From NCBI GenBank assembly GCA_017562135.1, contig QEYB01000221.1, positions 62,001-126,000 on the forward strand: a DNA stretch of 64,000 nt. Reading direction: 5' to 3'. This document shows, piece after piece, positions 51,601 through 60,299 of the stretch (position 1 is its first letter; each line of letters starts with the position of its first letter). Both the position numbers and the translations under genes were made by a program. The DNA is from Dipylidium caninum (Eukaryota; Platyhelminthes; Cestoda; Cyclophyllidea; Dipylidiidae). The notes under the pieces are model-generated. The model ran no database searches. It saw nothing but the letters and a program-made list of their open reading frames with translations, and had not been told where the DNA came from.

Positions 51601-52300
51601 CGTCAATGTCACATAGTGGCACCTTTCGCTTCGACGTGGGATAGGCGAAGACCACCTTAGCTTATGTGGATGGCTGGGAAATGGGTGAGAAGTACTGTGG
51701 CTCCCAAGAACTCTCCCTCCCCACAATCCCATACCTTTGGCCTTCGCACCCAACGCCACCACCTCCACACCCCTCCACTCCCTATTGCCCACCCAACCCC
51801 ACCTCCTGCTCGCCCTCCTCATCCTCCTCATCCGCCTCCTACTTCTTCTCCTTCTCCTCCCTTCTCCTGCCCTCCGCTCCCCTCCCTTCCCCTCCCCTCC
51901 CCCCTCCCCTCCCCTCCCCACCCATTCAATCCTCCTCTCCTCCTCTCCTCCCCGTGTTCAGAAGCATCGCGTTGGCACCGGCAGCCCACCGACTACGTCC
52001 CCATCCTCAACGCACCTATTGTCTTTCACACCGACTACGTCACCGCCTCCCCTTGTACCTCCCTTCCTCAAGTGATTTCACCCTGGTGGAGATGGAAAAC
52101 TACCAAGTTGCACTTCACACCAGCCCACCAGGCGTGTGTCATTTACGTGCCCCTCCAATCCGCACGCTTCCCCATCCTCTTCTCTCCTCTACCTTCCTTT
52201 GTACCTGTTCTTCTTACCGCTCCTATGGGTCAGCGCACCAACAGGCAGAGCGCACCTCTCAACGGGGGTTGACGCTCTTCAAAGTTCGTTCGTGAGTGAG
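48700..52300 (+). CDS. Second Ig-like gene, copy B1 (exons unresolved)
   Basis: Best-supported part: an exon ending at 49,047 (frame M-P-C-W-N-A-K once one base is restored to match B2), a 36-bp intron 49,048-49,083 (GTATGT…CTAAG) and an exon 49,084 to about 49,351. The second exon gives P-T-L-T-W-S-Q-A-K-V-Q-Q-P-G-G, then M-R-V-L-L-V. The Cys-to-Trp spacing of 11 residues suits Ig strands B and C. The A2 gene has a homologous exon pair with a 35-bp intron at the same point. Further downstream, a frame near 52,090-52,190 reads T-K-L-H-F-T-P-A-H-Q-A-C-V-I-Y, similar in layout to the F strand of the A genes, and a hydrophobic stretch follows. Boundaries in between, across low-complexity DNA, could not be set. 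The gene runs convergently toward the A2 gene. Confidence 0.4.
50114..50163 (+). repeat. GGGGA/GGGA repeat tract (B1)
   Basis: Irregular purine repeats of GGGGA and GGGA directly before the GGGGAC array. The counterpart is at about 62,533-62,572 as CCCCT. Confidence 0.85.
50164..50241 (+). repeat. (GGGGAC/GGAGAC)n minisatellite (B1)
   Basis: Twelve hexamers in the order four GGGGAC, one GGAGAC, four GGGGAC, three GGAGAC. In the B2 counterpart (about 62,454-62,532, other strand) the central run has five GGGGAC instead of four, so the array varies in unit number. The regularly spaced G4 runs could form a G-quadruplex. In the antisense frame it encodes Pro-Val/Ser-Val repeats. Confidence 0.9.
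50828..50868. repeat. (CTT)n trinucleotide repeat (B1)
   Basis: About a dozen CTT units. The counterpart (GAA)n at about 61,828-61,862 in B2 is shorter by roughly one unit (an E-run of 10 versus 11 in one frame). Confidence 0.85.
51880..51920. repeat. (CCCCT)n tract (B1)
   Basis: Pyrimidine tract built of CCCCT and CCCTT units. The counterpart (GGGGA)n is at about 60,775-60,822 in B2, where several perfect GGGGA units follow each other. Confidence 0.85.
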
Positions 52301-52724
52301 AAGTTGAGGCGAGGAAGTGTGGATTGGCGAGGAATTACCGGAAATTTAGCCACACACCGAAAATGAAACAATATACTCGTGGTGGTACACACATGGCGAT
52401 GATTACGTTTTAAAAGCAAGAGACTCAAACATAAGCTACAGTCTACCGAGTGTTTAGAAACTGGCACCACGATTCTGAGAAGAGTTGTGATTCGTCCCGC
52501 CTTTCACTACTCCCCAGCCATGTCAATTCACGTACAATCGAAATATTCTCCGTTGTGACGGATGCATCTACCCCACCTCTTCAGCTACAACGATGCCTAA
52601 TAAAAGGCCTCATTCAACCCCGCTCCTTCCACTTGCCCTCGCCCCTCCACACGAGATTTCGTCTGCTCACATGAGTTTACTGTTAACCACATCATCAACG
52701 AGGCATTTACATGGTCGATTTACA

Positions 52725-54041
52725 TCACATGAGGAAAGTGCAAGCGGACGCAACTAAATGAGTGAAGGAGATGATTAATAAAATCGGCATTCCTACCTAT
52801 TATGAGAAGCCAGTGGTGGAGGCTGTGTCTGTCGGCTGAGCCTAGGATTTCCGCCAAGATATCACCCATTGGTGTTATGAAGATGAGATCTTCCCTAACA
52901 TTATCCATGGCTAAGAAGAGAAGCGACGTTTTATTCTGTGAGGTTTGAGACTGTCTTTTAACGAAGGGGGCGACCAGTGACTTACGGATGACGGCGTCAC
53001 TGTCTAAAATAGCATGCTGGCTGGTTAGTGGACTGTTGGTGGACAAAGCGGTGAGTGTGAGGAAGAGGGCGACTTCACGTACCCCACACGATGGTGTATG
53101 TGTAGTAATGATGGTCGACGGCGACGCAGTAGTAGTCTACATCGTAGTTGCGTTTAACTTTCAGGGTGATTTTTTTATATACAATCACAGTGTCTATCGC
53201 TGCAAGTAGGGAGACAAGACGTGATGTTATTTCCTATGTCTAGTTGTGCTAACCTTTGACATTAACAATTAACTTACTAAATTCCTGTATATATGTAGAG
53301 TTTTCAAAAGTGGGACGGTTTTTCATCACGTCTGCGTAAATTTCGCCGTTCATTAAATAAAATGCTGACCTGGAGAGAAAATTTGAATAGTTTGGTTGCA
53401 AATTCCCATCTCCTACACAACTTAAATAAATACAATTTTGAACGCACGCGGCTTTCTTTGAGAAAATCAACCAGCCCGATATACACTTTGATAGTGACTG
53501 TCTTCTTTCCTTTGGCATTGTTGACGAGAGGGCAACGATAATACCCATTGGACGCTGCCTAAACAATCAGTTAAAGTAGGGGCGATCATGCTCACTGATA
53601 CTGGCTTCTGGCCAGTAGTGATCACAGTAGAAGAGAACCGTGATTGGGATCGCCGAGTCACTCAGAAATGTGACCTCATGCAGTCCGTAATTCATAATTC
53701 CCTTCAATCTCGCCACACTCCGATTCGGACCGTCTAGTGTGAACAGGGTGATGAAAGGCAAACAAACGTCATGAATGTGGTCTCGAAAGCCTGAACGAAA
53801 GTCTCTGTAAACCTGCCTTGCTCCACGAAACAATCGAATAGCCGATTTGAGCAGCGACCTCCGACTATCGACACATCGTGCATTCCAGAGATGACGCGCT
53901 AGGTTCAAGTAAAATAAGAAACCAAAACACAACGTCTTACATTGTATACACCCGGCAGTATAGTGCTGTAGCTAAACGGGGACTCCAATTTCGCCTTGAC
54001 AACACGTCCGTCGCCAGGAGTGACCATGGGCTTTTGGCAGT
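52725..54041 (-). CDS. Ig V-like surface protein gene, copy A2
   Basis: Exons, in transcription order: S 53,941-54,041; U 53,764-53,898; V1 53,596-53,733; V2 about 53,472-53,558; V3 53,278-53,369; V4 53,083-53,199; micro-exon 52,986-53,003; C1 52,797-52,910; C2 52,725-52,753, stop at 52,725-52,727. V1 carries A-I-P-I-T-V-L-F-Y-C, V2 S-S-V-Q-W, V4 V-K-R-N-Y-D-V-D-Y-Y-C-V-A-V; together they are the B, C and F strands of a V-like Ig domain. C1 reads M-D-N-V-R-E-D-L, then S-A-D-R-H-S-L-H-H-W-L-L-I-I, and C2 ends A-S-A-C-T-F-L-M. The hydrophobic end suggests a GPI signal or short anchor. V1, V4, micro-exon, C1 and C2 are intact; U has two extra bases, and V2 and V3 one extra base each. Phases agree at U/V1, V1/V2, V3/V4, V4/micro, micro/C1 and C1/C2; the V2/V3 join is unresolved. 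Not a family I recognise. Confidence 0.65.
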
Positions 54042-54116
54042 CTAGGGGAAGGAAATGTCGTCAGAGCACGTAGAGGCGTGACGGATTATCGCAATTGGCC
54101 ATAACTGACTGGTTGA

Positions 54117-54215
54117 GGAGGCAAGGAGGATTAGGAGGAGGAGGAGGGGTGGAGGAGGTGAAGGAGGCGGAGGAGGTGGAGGAGGGAGAAGGAGAAGAGA
54201 AGGAGAAGAAGAGTT
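54117..54215. repeat. GGA/GAAG purine tract (A2)
   Basis: Plus-strand purine tract (GGAGGAGG…GAGAAGG) in the intron-like space upstream of exon S of the minus-strand A2 gene. It is the complement of the pyrimidine tracts in A1 and A3. Confidence 0.8.
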
Positions 54216-54323
54216 GGTGTTTGCGAGAAGACATTGTTGTTGTCGAGGTCGCAGTGCGCTCACCACGGAGGTTGACGCAGACAATCGCCTTATATGAGGC
54301 CTCCATTGCCACAGCCCGATGAC

Positions 54324-54449
54324 CTTGATATGAGGCGTGTTGGCAAGGTCACGTCAGTCGATGCACAAGCAAACTGAGTGAAGGTGAAAGAGCCTTCTGG
54401 TTTGCTGTTCACCTGCATGGTCGCGGGAGATGTGGGTGTTGAGGCAGCA
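54324..54449 (-). CDS. A2 Ig-like gene, upstream exon R
   Basis: A 126-nt block between acceptor (…tcatttccag) and donor (AAG|GTCATC), same length and frame as in A1 and A3. It reads E-G-S-F-T-F-T-Q-F-A-C-A-S, an Ig-like B strand. It probably belongs to a membrane-distal Ig domain of the same protein. Confidence 0.5.
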
Positions 54450-54814
54450 CTGGAAATGAGGTATGATTAGAGGCTTAAGGGAGGAAAGAGAGGTTGTCAC
54501 AGACGAACATTTGAAAATGGTCCATCCGAAGGCATATTAGTCCTGGAAGAGAAGTGTGATGTGCATTCTGTGAAGTGATCTTCACGGTAGCTGGTGAGCA
54601 ATGAAGTCGTCTGAAGGGTCGGTGGACTGCTTACAACGCGTTACTCAATTCATGCGAGTAGATGTTTTCAGTTGGCAGGGTTGGAGATGGCTTCAGTCCA
54701 AACAACAGGTTTGCCTCCGCCTTGTGGTCACATGCAGCGACTCTTGAAGGTAGGAGGAATGGCGAGTGAGTAGTATTTTAAAATCATCCAGTTTGTTTGT
54801 GCCAATGCGGTAGA

Positions 54815-56060
54815 GCTGGACGATGTGCCGTGACCACGTGCACAGTCTGGCTGTCCGTGATTTGTCGTGTTAAAAATCCCAATGCACCTTACGTCCAAAG
54901 ATAAATGATGCTCCAAAAGGCGTGGCTGATTAAGCAACCAAATTCAACTTCAGCTGCCCATCAGCCACCATTTCTACAGAGGTTGCCTGGGGGAACAACC
55001 CTTACCTACTTCCATCCGCCAGCCTTCATTTCACCAGTCGGTGAGTTGATTCCTCATTGACAATAGCGTTCGCGCTCAGCATGTCATACCTCGCTCCGTT
55101 GACACCTTTCAACAATTGCCACGTTCTCCACAACACAGCAATTGATCAGGGCGCATGAGGGTAAATTGGTAATTACAAATGGACATGCATCCCAGCACGC
55201 TAAGTACACTTTTTCTGTTTCAGAGCGGATGGAGTTTGGCTGAATCCTGCGCACAGTTGGTTTCCACAACAGTGTGGAGCCTGGGAAGAGAAAGTGACTT
55301 TGAAGACAGTTGACTTGGTTAAGTGCTCTGGAGGTCGCTGGGATGAGTGTATGAGCCATGCAGGTGGTCGAATGCACAAAATGTCAAAGTGGCAGAGGAG
55401 AAGTGAGGTGCATATCGTTGGGCAGCGCCACGCTAGGGTGGGGCAAATATGGCGACTGTGAATTTCTAACAGAATGTTCGAACGGAAGCTGCCTATGCAT
55501 CAATTTGAAACAGTAAGTGCCACGTTAAATCACGTAGACGCATCATTTGTGATGATAAAATATTCTCGTCCGTTTAATGTCTAATTTGCTGATGCCTTCC
55601 ATATTCAAGCGCTTTTTTTGTGCAACCAAACACTCTCGACGATAAAGAGGTGAATTGTATGAGCGCCTCCTTGTCACACCCGTTCTTGGCCTATTTAACC
55701 ATCCGTAACAAAGGCAAGTCAGGTCCGCTTTCAATGAACATATCCCCAAATCCTCCCATCGACTACAAAGGGTTCCTCGCAGAGGCACGTGAATAAGTGT
55801 TTTTTCGTGTCTTCGTTTCTCACAGGACGTTGTTGACGAATCTGTGTCTGTGTTGGAGACTAATAAGGCCACACTTGATCTGGAGACGGACCTGCGACGA
55901 GGCATCCATGAAGGTATCACGAGGACACCCATCAGGGTGCCACCTCGTTGTAGGAACTTGAGCTGTGACCACGCCACGGTTGGGCATTTACCTATCCCCT
56001 TGGATGTCTTCAGAATTTTGGCTTACTCGCCACATTCCACTCTGACCTATGGCGGTAAAT
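54815..56060 (-). CDS. A2 Ig-like gene, further upstream exons
   Basis: Several exon-like blocks lie upstream on the minus strand. (1) An exon from about 56,060 to 56,027, a 35-bp intron 55,992-56,026, then 55,824-55,991 with P-T-V-A-W-S-Q-L-K-F-L-Q-R-G-G. This is the homologue of the B-gene exon, but the Cys codon of B is GAG here. (2) 55,090-55,280, open, with acceptor cttcccag and donor GCGAG|GTATGA, Cys-rich (K-V-Y-L-A-C-W-D-A-C-P-F). (3) 54,893-54,953 with E-V-E-F-G-C and I-I-Y-L-W before TGGAC|GTAAGG. (4) a block starting at 54,815. Each has the look of an Ig strand pair. Phases between (2) and (3) do not agree, so the complete model is open. Confidence 0.4.
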
Positions 56061-56801
56061 AGTAGACAAGTGGCCTTAGGTGCTGCTGAAGGGTGGGGTT
56101 CACCGCTTCTCTAATCCGAGTGGTTGAACTGTACTTTTTCGGACCCTCCTCAAACTCAATTGATGTGTAACCTGACCGCTAATCTCCCCTTCATTCTCGA
56201 TTTTGATAAATGCACTGGCCTTAGCTCAGCTTTGCCAGTCTCACCTAATGGGTTGGGCACTATTAAACGGTTTTTGAATGGAAATTGAATGGAGAAATCG
56301 CCATGTTTCACGTTAATTGTTGCATTAAACCGGTCTCCAAATGCCTCCTCGTCAGTCTCCCTGCTTTTCGTCAACTTTGTACTTCTGTAGAATTAGACTT
56401 CGAATTACATAAAAAGACTTTGTCGTAAACCGCTTCGCGTCCTAACACGCAATTTACTTTAAAGTTAGCCAGTTTATGACACAACACCTTATTTTGGCCA
56501 GTTATTCACTTTAAGACATCTAACGAAATTTTCATTATTGAAGGTTTCAGCTCGGTGGTTGATACTCTCCATACACATTATTCTATTTCGTGGGGACATC
56601 TCAGTCTGTTTTATTCCAAAATATGGACTTCATTTCGGCACGGCTAAGATTGTCTTCATCATTACTCTGCTGAAATTCATAATCGCCCCTTATCGTTACC
56701 TCTGATTCCAGTTAGTTCACTCCATTTTGTGCACATACGTTACGCAATATCAATGGGAAATTTTGTCCACAGGCAAAGTGTTTGCCATTTTATAACACTG
56801 T

Positions 56802-57273
56802 TTGATGGGTGACAACCAAAATCCACTTGAAGCAACTCCCTATGCAATCGCCATCGGCCTGCCAACTCCGCTTCGCCTCGAGGCGTGTGTTATTTTCTGG
56901 GCTTCTTTGTGCTTGCTTATACCACTTTCCTCCACCCGCTCACATAAATCTGGAATAAAAAAGTCACAGAACAAGCGTCTCATACACTTCCGTTATTCAC
57001 AAAAGGACCTCAAATTCAGGTGTTATTGAGGACATAACGGCATGTGGCCAAATTCGGCGTTGCTTGGAAACCTCCGGCAAATACAACCGTTGTTCCAAAG
57101 CATCTTCCGTCAACCGTGAAGACGCATTAATAATGGTTGTTTTCTATATGCGAAGGAAGGAGCGGAGAGACAGTGGCTTTTCCAACCTACTTCCATACAT
57201 AATCGATGTCCGAATGGGGTTTAAGAGCCTCTCAGCCCCCAAAGCGACTCAATATCAAGTGACGGATTCATGA
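56802..57273 (+). pseudogene. Broken counterpart of the A1 156-codon ORF
   Basis: The two open parts (56,802-57,029 and 57,064-57,273) match the start and end of the intact A1 frame at 44,171-44,641. A frameshift and stop lie between them. See the A1 entry for the lack of a recognised function. Confidence 0.3.
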
Positions 57274-57451
57274 ATTGTAAATACTTTGGAATAATCATGG
57301 GACGCGTATAAATTTAGCCACTTAGAGAGATAAAATTTTAACTTATGTAAAATTCTTCATTAGAGAAGTGCTGAAGTGATGCTTGAATGCGGGGTGCAAT
57401 TTAAAAGTCCTTAGGCGGTTTGGTTGTCGCTAATGTAACCATATTTTCTGC

Positions 57452-57477
57452 TTATGCATATGCATATGCATATGCGT
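57452..57477. repeat. (ATGCAT) self-complementary repeat
   Basis: Several overlapping tatgcatatgcat units. At the matching place in A1 (about 43,972-43,982) only one unit is present, so the array expanded in A2 or shrank in A1. Confidence 0.8.
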
Positions 57478-57740
57478 TTTGGCGCCCTCTTACCCCTTAG
57501 TGATATCCCCAAACTCCACTTTCTTCTGCCGAAAGTCTTCTCATAATCAACGAGAGACATGCCTCGACATGCTAATATTTCCTTCCCCAATGAGGAAGTC
57601 CACTCTGGTCTGTGGCACTCACAAACTACGGATGGAGGAGTGCTTTAACTCCTTTCCAAACATGCTGAGCAGGGGGTGATAAAGCTAGTTGTTTTGCCGC
57701 CATTTTACCCCGTCCTAGAATTGCCCGAATCATTACAATC

Positions 57741-58149
57741 GTTTTCCAGTGACAGGGAAAACCCACTTTTCATAACAAGTGATGATTTGGTTTAGAAACG
57801 GTGGCCAAATCGTGTGTTGCGGAGGGAGTAACAAAAAATGCATACATGATCTTGCAGTTGCGTTTGCACTCGTTAGAGGCAGGGATTCGCGAACCTCTTG
57901 CTCAAACACACAGGCAGGATTCCTCAGATTCACAAATGCATGCGTGCTTGCCCGCATACATAAATGTAAACACATGCAGGTGATTTCTTATGCTCGCAAG
58001 AATACCATTGTATAGTTTCTTCTTCTTTGTACCCAAGCCGATTTATCTTTGTGGGGAAGAGGTAGGCGACACTTGGTGCGCAGATGCTTGCCTCCACTAA
58101 CAATAGTTGAGACTACTCAAGAAAGAGCCTCACACACTTTACCTAACAT
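57741..58149. other. Unique spacer between A2 and A3
   Basis: About 400 bp not matched elsewhere in the window, part of the palindrome's central spacer (54,546-58,149). No exon or repeat was recognised. Confidence 0.5.
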
Positions 58150-58241
58150 GACTAATATGCCTTCGGATGGACTATTTCAAAGGTTCGTCTGTGACAACCT
58201 CTCTTTCCTCCCTTAAGCCTCTAATCATACCTCATTTCCAG

Positions 58242-58367
58242 TGCTGCCTCAACACCCACATCTCCCGCGACCATGCAGGTGAACAGCAAACCAGAAGGCT
58301 CTTTCACCTTCACTCAGTTTGCTTGTGCATCGACTGACGTGACCTTGCCAACACGCCTCATATCAAG
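58242..58367 (+). CDS. A3 Ig-like gene, exon R
   Basis: A 126-nt block with the same borders, frame and Ig-like F-T-Q-F-A-C-A-S string as in A1 and A2. In A3 it is the most upstream exon, because the repeat starts only about 90 bp before it. Confidence 0.5.
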
Positions 58368-58477
58368 GTCATCGGGCTGTGGCAATGGAGGCCTCATATA
58401 AGGCGATTGTCTGCGTCAACCTCCGTGGTGAGCGCACTGCGACCTCGACAACAACAATGTCTTCTCGCAAAACACCA

Positions 58478-58572
58478 ACTCTTCTTCTCCTTCTCCTTCT
58501 CCTTCTCTCCTCCTCCACCTCCTCCGCCTCCTTCACCTCCTCCACCCCCTCCTCCTCCTCCTAATCCTCCTT
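58478..58572. repeat. Polypyrimidine tract (A3 copy)
   Basis: CTT, CTC and CCT units ahead of an acceptor-like ctcaaccag. The unit order differs from A1 and A2. Confidence 0.8.
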
Positions 58573-58653
58573 GCCTCCTCAACCAGTCAGTTATGGCCAA
58601 TTGCGATAATCCGTCACGCCTCTACGTGCTCTGACGACATTTCCTTCCCCTAG

Positions 58654-59968
58654 ACTGCCAAAAGCCCATGGTCACTCCTGGCGACGGACGTGTTGTCAAG
58701 GCGAAATTGGAGTCCCCGTTTAGCTACAGCACTATACTGCCGGGTGTATACAATGTAAGACGTTGTGTTTGGTTTTCTTATTTTACTTGAACCTAGCGCG
58801 TCATCTCTGGAATGCACGATGTGTCGATAGTCGGAGGTCGCTGCTCAAATCGGCTATTCGATTGTTTCGTGGAGCAAGGCAGGTTTACAGAGACTTTCGT
58901 TCAGGCTTTCGACCACATTCATGACGTTTGTTTTGCCTTTCATCACCCTGTTCACACTAGACGGTCCGAATCGGAGTGTGGCGAGATTGAAGGGAATTAT
59001 GAATTACGGACTGCATGAGGTCACATTTCTGAGTGACTCGGCGATCCCAATCACGGTTCTCTTCTACTGTGATCACTACTGGCCGACATTAGGCATCGGT
59101 AAACACTTTCAGAAACCACTTTACAGTGCATCTAGATAAAGTCCAGTGGTTACTATCGTTACCTCTTGTCAACAACGCCAAGGGAAAGCAAATCGTCACC
59201 TTCTACGTCTACATCGCCCGTAGATTTTTTGATACCAAAACAGGCAGGGCATTCCCTCTTTGTCTTTCTACGTAAACCTCGAAAAAGACGAGAGATGCAA
59301 AGAAAAATAGTCTCTCTTTTCTTCAGCTGGACCTATATATGACACCCAGGGAAATTTACGAAGACGTGTTGAATAACCGTCCTAATTTTGACAATTCCTC
59401 GCACATTCTCAATTTTGGTGAGTCTTTTTTAATAACCAGTGCTCGAACGATTAAAAACAGGCAATAACAGCACCCCTTATTTCTTCATTCATAGTGATAG
59501 AGAGGGCGTTCGCATATCGAAGAATCGCGCTGACAGTCAAACGAAACCAAGATGTAGACTACTACTGCCTCGCCTACAACAAACAATACTACACATACAC
59601 CATCGTGTGGGGTACGTGAAGTCGCCCTCTTCCTCACACTCACCGCTTTGTCCACCAACAGTCCACTAACCAGCCAGCTTGCTCTTTTAGACAGCGACGC
59701 GATCATCCGTAAGTCACTGGTCGCCCCTTTGTTAAAAGACAGTCTCAAACCTCACAGAATAAAACGTCGCTTCTCTTCTTAGCCATGGATAATGTCAAAA
59801 AAGACTTGCTCTCTATAATACCAATTAGAGATATCTTGGTGCAGATTTTGGGCTCAGCCGACAGACACAGCCTCCACCACTGGCTTCTCATAATAGGTAG
59901 GAATGCCGATTTTATTAATCATCTCCTTCACTCATTTAGTTGCGTCCGCTTGCACTTTCCTCATGTGA
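58654..59968 (+). CDS. Ig V-like surface protein gene, copy A3 (best frame)
   Basis: Exons: S 58,654-58,754; U 58,797-58,929; V1 58,961-59,098; V2 59,136-59,219; V3 59,327-59,417; V4 59,495-59,611; micro-exon 59,691-59,708; C1 59,783-59,896; C2 59,940-59,968 with TGA. Introns: 42, 31, 37, 107, 77, 79, 74 and 43 bp. All joins keep phase except V2/V3, where the donor is uncertain. V1: I-T-V-L-F-Y-C-D-H-Y-W; V2: D-K-V-Q-W-L-L-S-L; V3: M-T-P-R-E-I-Y-E-D-V; V4: I-A-L-T-V-K-R-N-Q-D-V-D-Y-Y-C. These are the B, C, C'' to D and E-F strands of a V-like Ig domain. C1 ends S-L-H-H-W-L-L-I-I and C2 reads V-A-S-A-C-T-F-L-M, a short hydrophobic tail. Likely a tethered extracellular protein; its 5' end is missing from the copy. 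Relative to A2, V1's end, V2, V3 and V4's start differ strongly. Confidence 0.65.
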
Positions 59969-60299
59969 TGTAAATCGACCATGTAAATGCCTCGTTGATG
60001 ATGTGGTTAACAGTAAAACTCATGTGAGCAGACGAAATCTCGTGTGGAGGGGCGAGGGCAAGTGGAAGGAGCGGGGTTGAATGAGGCCTTTTATTAGGCA
60101 TCGTTGTAGCTGAAGAGGTGGGGTAGATGCATCCGTCACAACGGAGAATATTTCGATTGTACGTGAATTGACATGGCTGGGGAGTAGTGAAAGGCGGGAC
60201 GAATCACAACTCTTCTCAGAATCGTGGTGCCAGTTTCTAAACACTCGGTAGACTGTAGCTTATGTTTGAGTCTCTTGCTTTTAAAACGTAATCATCGCC

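Larger units (their letters stand above)
48671..52414 (+). repeat. Repeat unit B, copy 1 (B1)
   Basis: This segment matches the reverse complement of about 60,250-64,000. The left coordinate is where the window's right edge ends the match, so the repeat may start a little earlier, between 48,566 and 48,671. Sampled stretches are nearly identical and most differences are one-base length changes in homopolymers. The unit contains the GGGGAC array, a CTT tract and a CCCCT tract. It is continuous with A2 to form the left palindrome arm. Confidence 0.88.
52415..57740 (-). repeat. Repeat unit A, copy 2 (A2, inverted)
   Basis: Reverse-complement copy of A1 (43,684-48,565). Its part 52,415-54,545 also matches A3 in inverted orientation almost base for base outside the variable exons. 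It is the most complete A copy. Confidence 0.87.
58150..60245 (+). repeat. Repeat unit A, copy 3 (A3, partial)
   Basis: Same orientation as A1 and inverse to A2. The match with A2 starts at the string actaatatgccttcggatgga and then continues without interruption into B2. It is the 3' half of unit A only, so upstream exons present in A2 are missing. Confidence 0.87.

Noticed and set aside
51664..52295. Long overlapping Pro- and Ser-rich frames of about 200 codons on the plus strand of B1, mirrored in B2.
   Set aside because: They are open in several frames at once because the DNA is C/T-only repeat there. Only the short F-strand-like segment near 52.1 kb was kept as a possible exon of the B gene.
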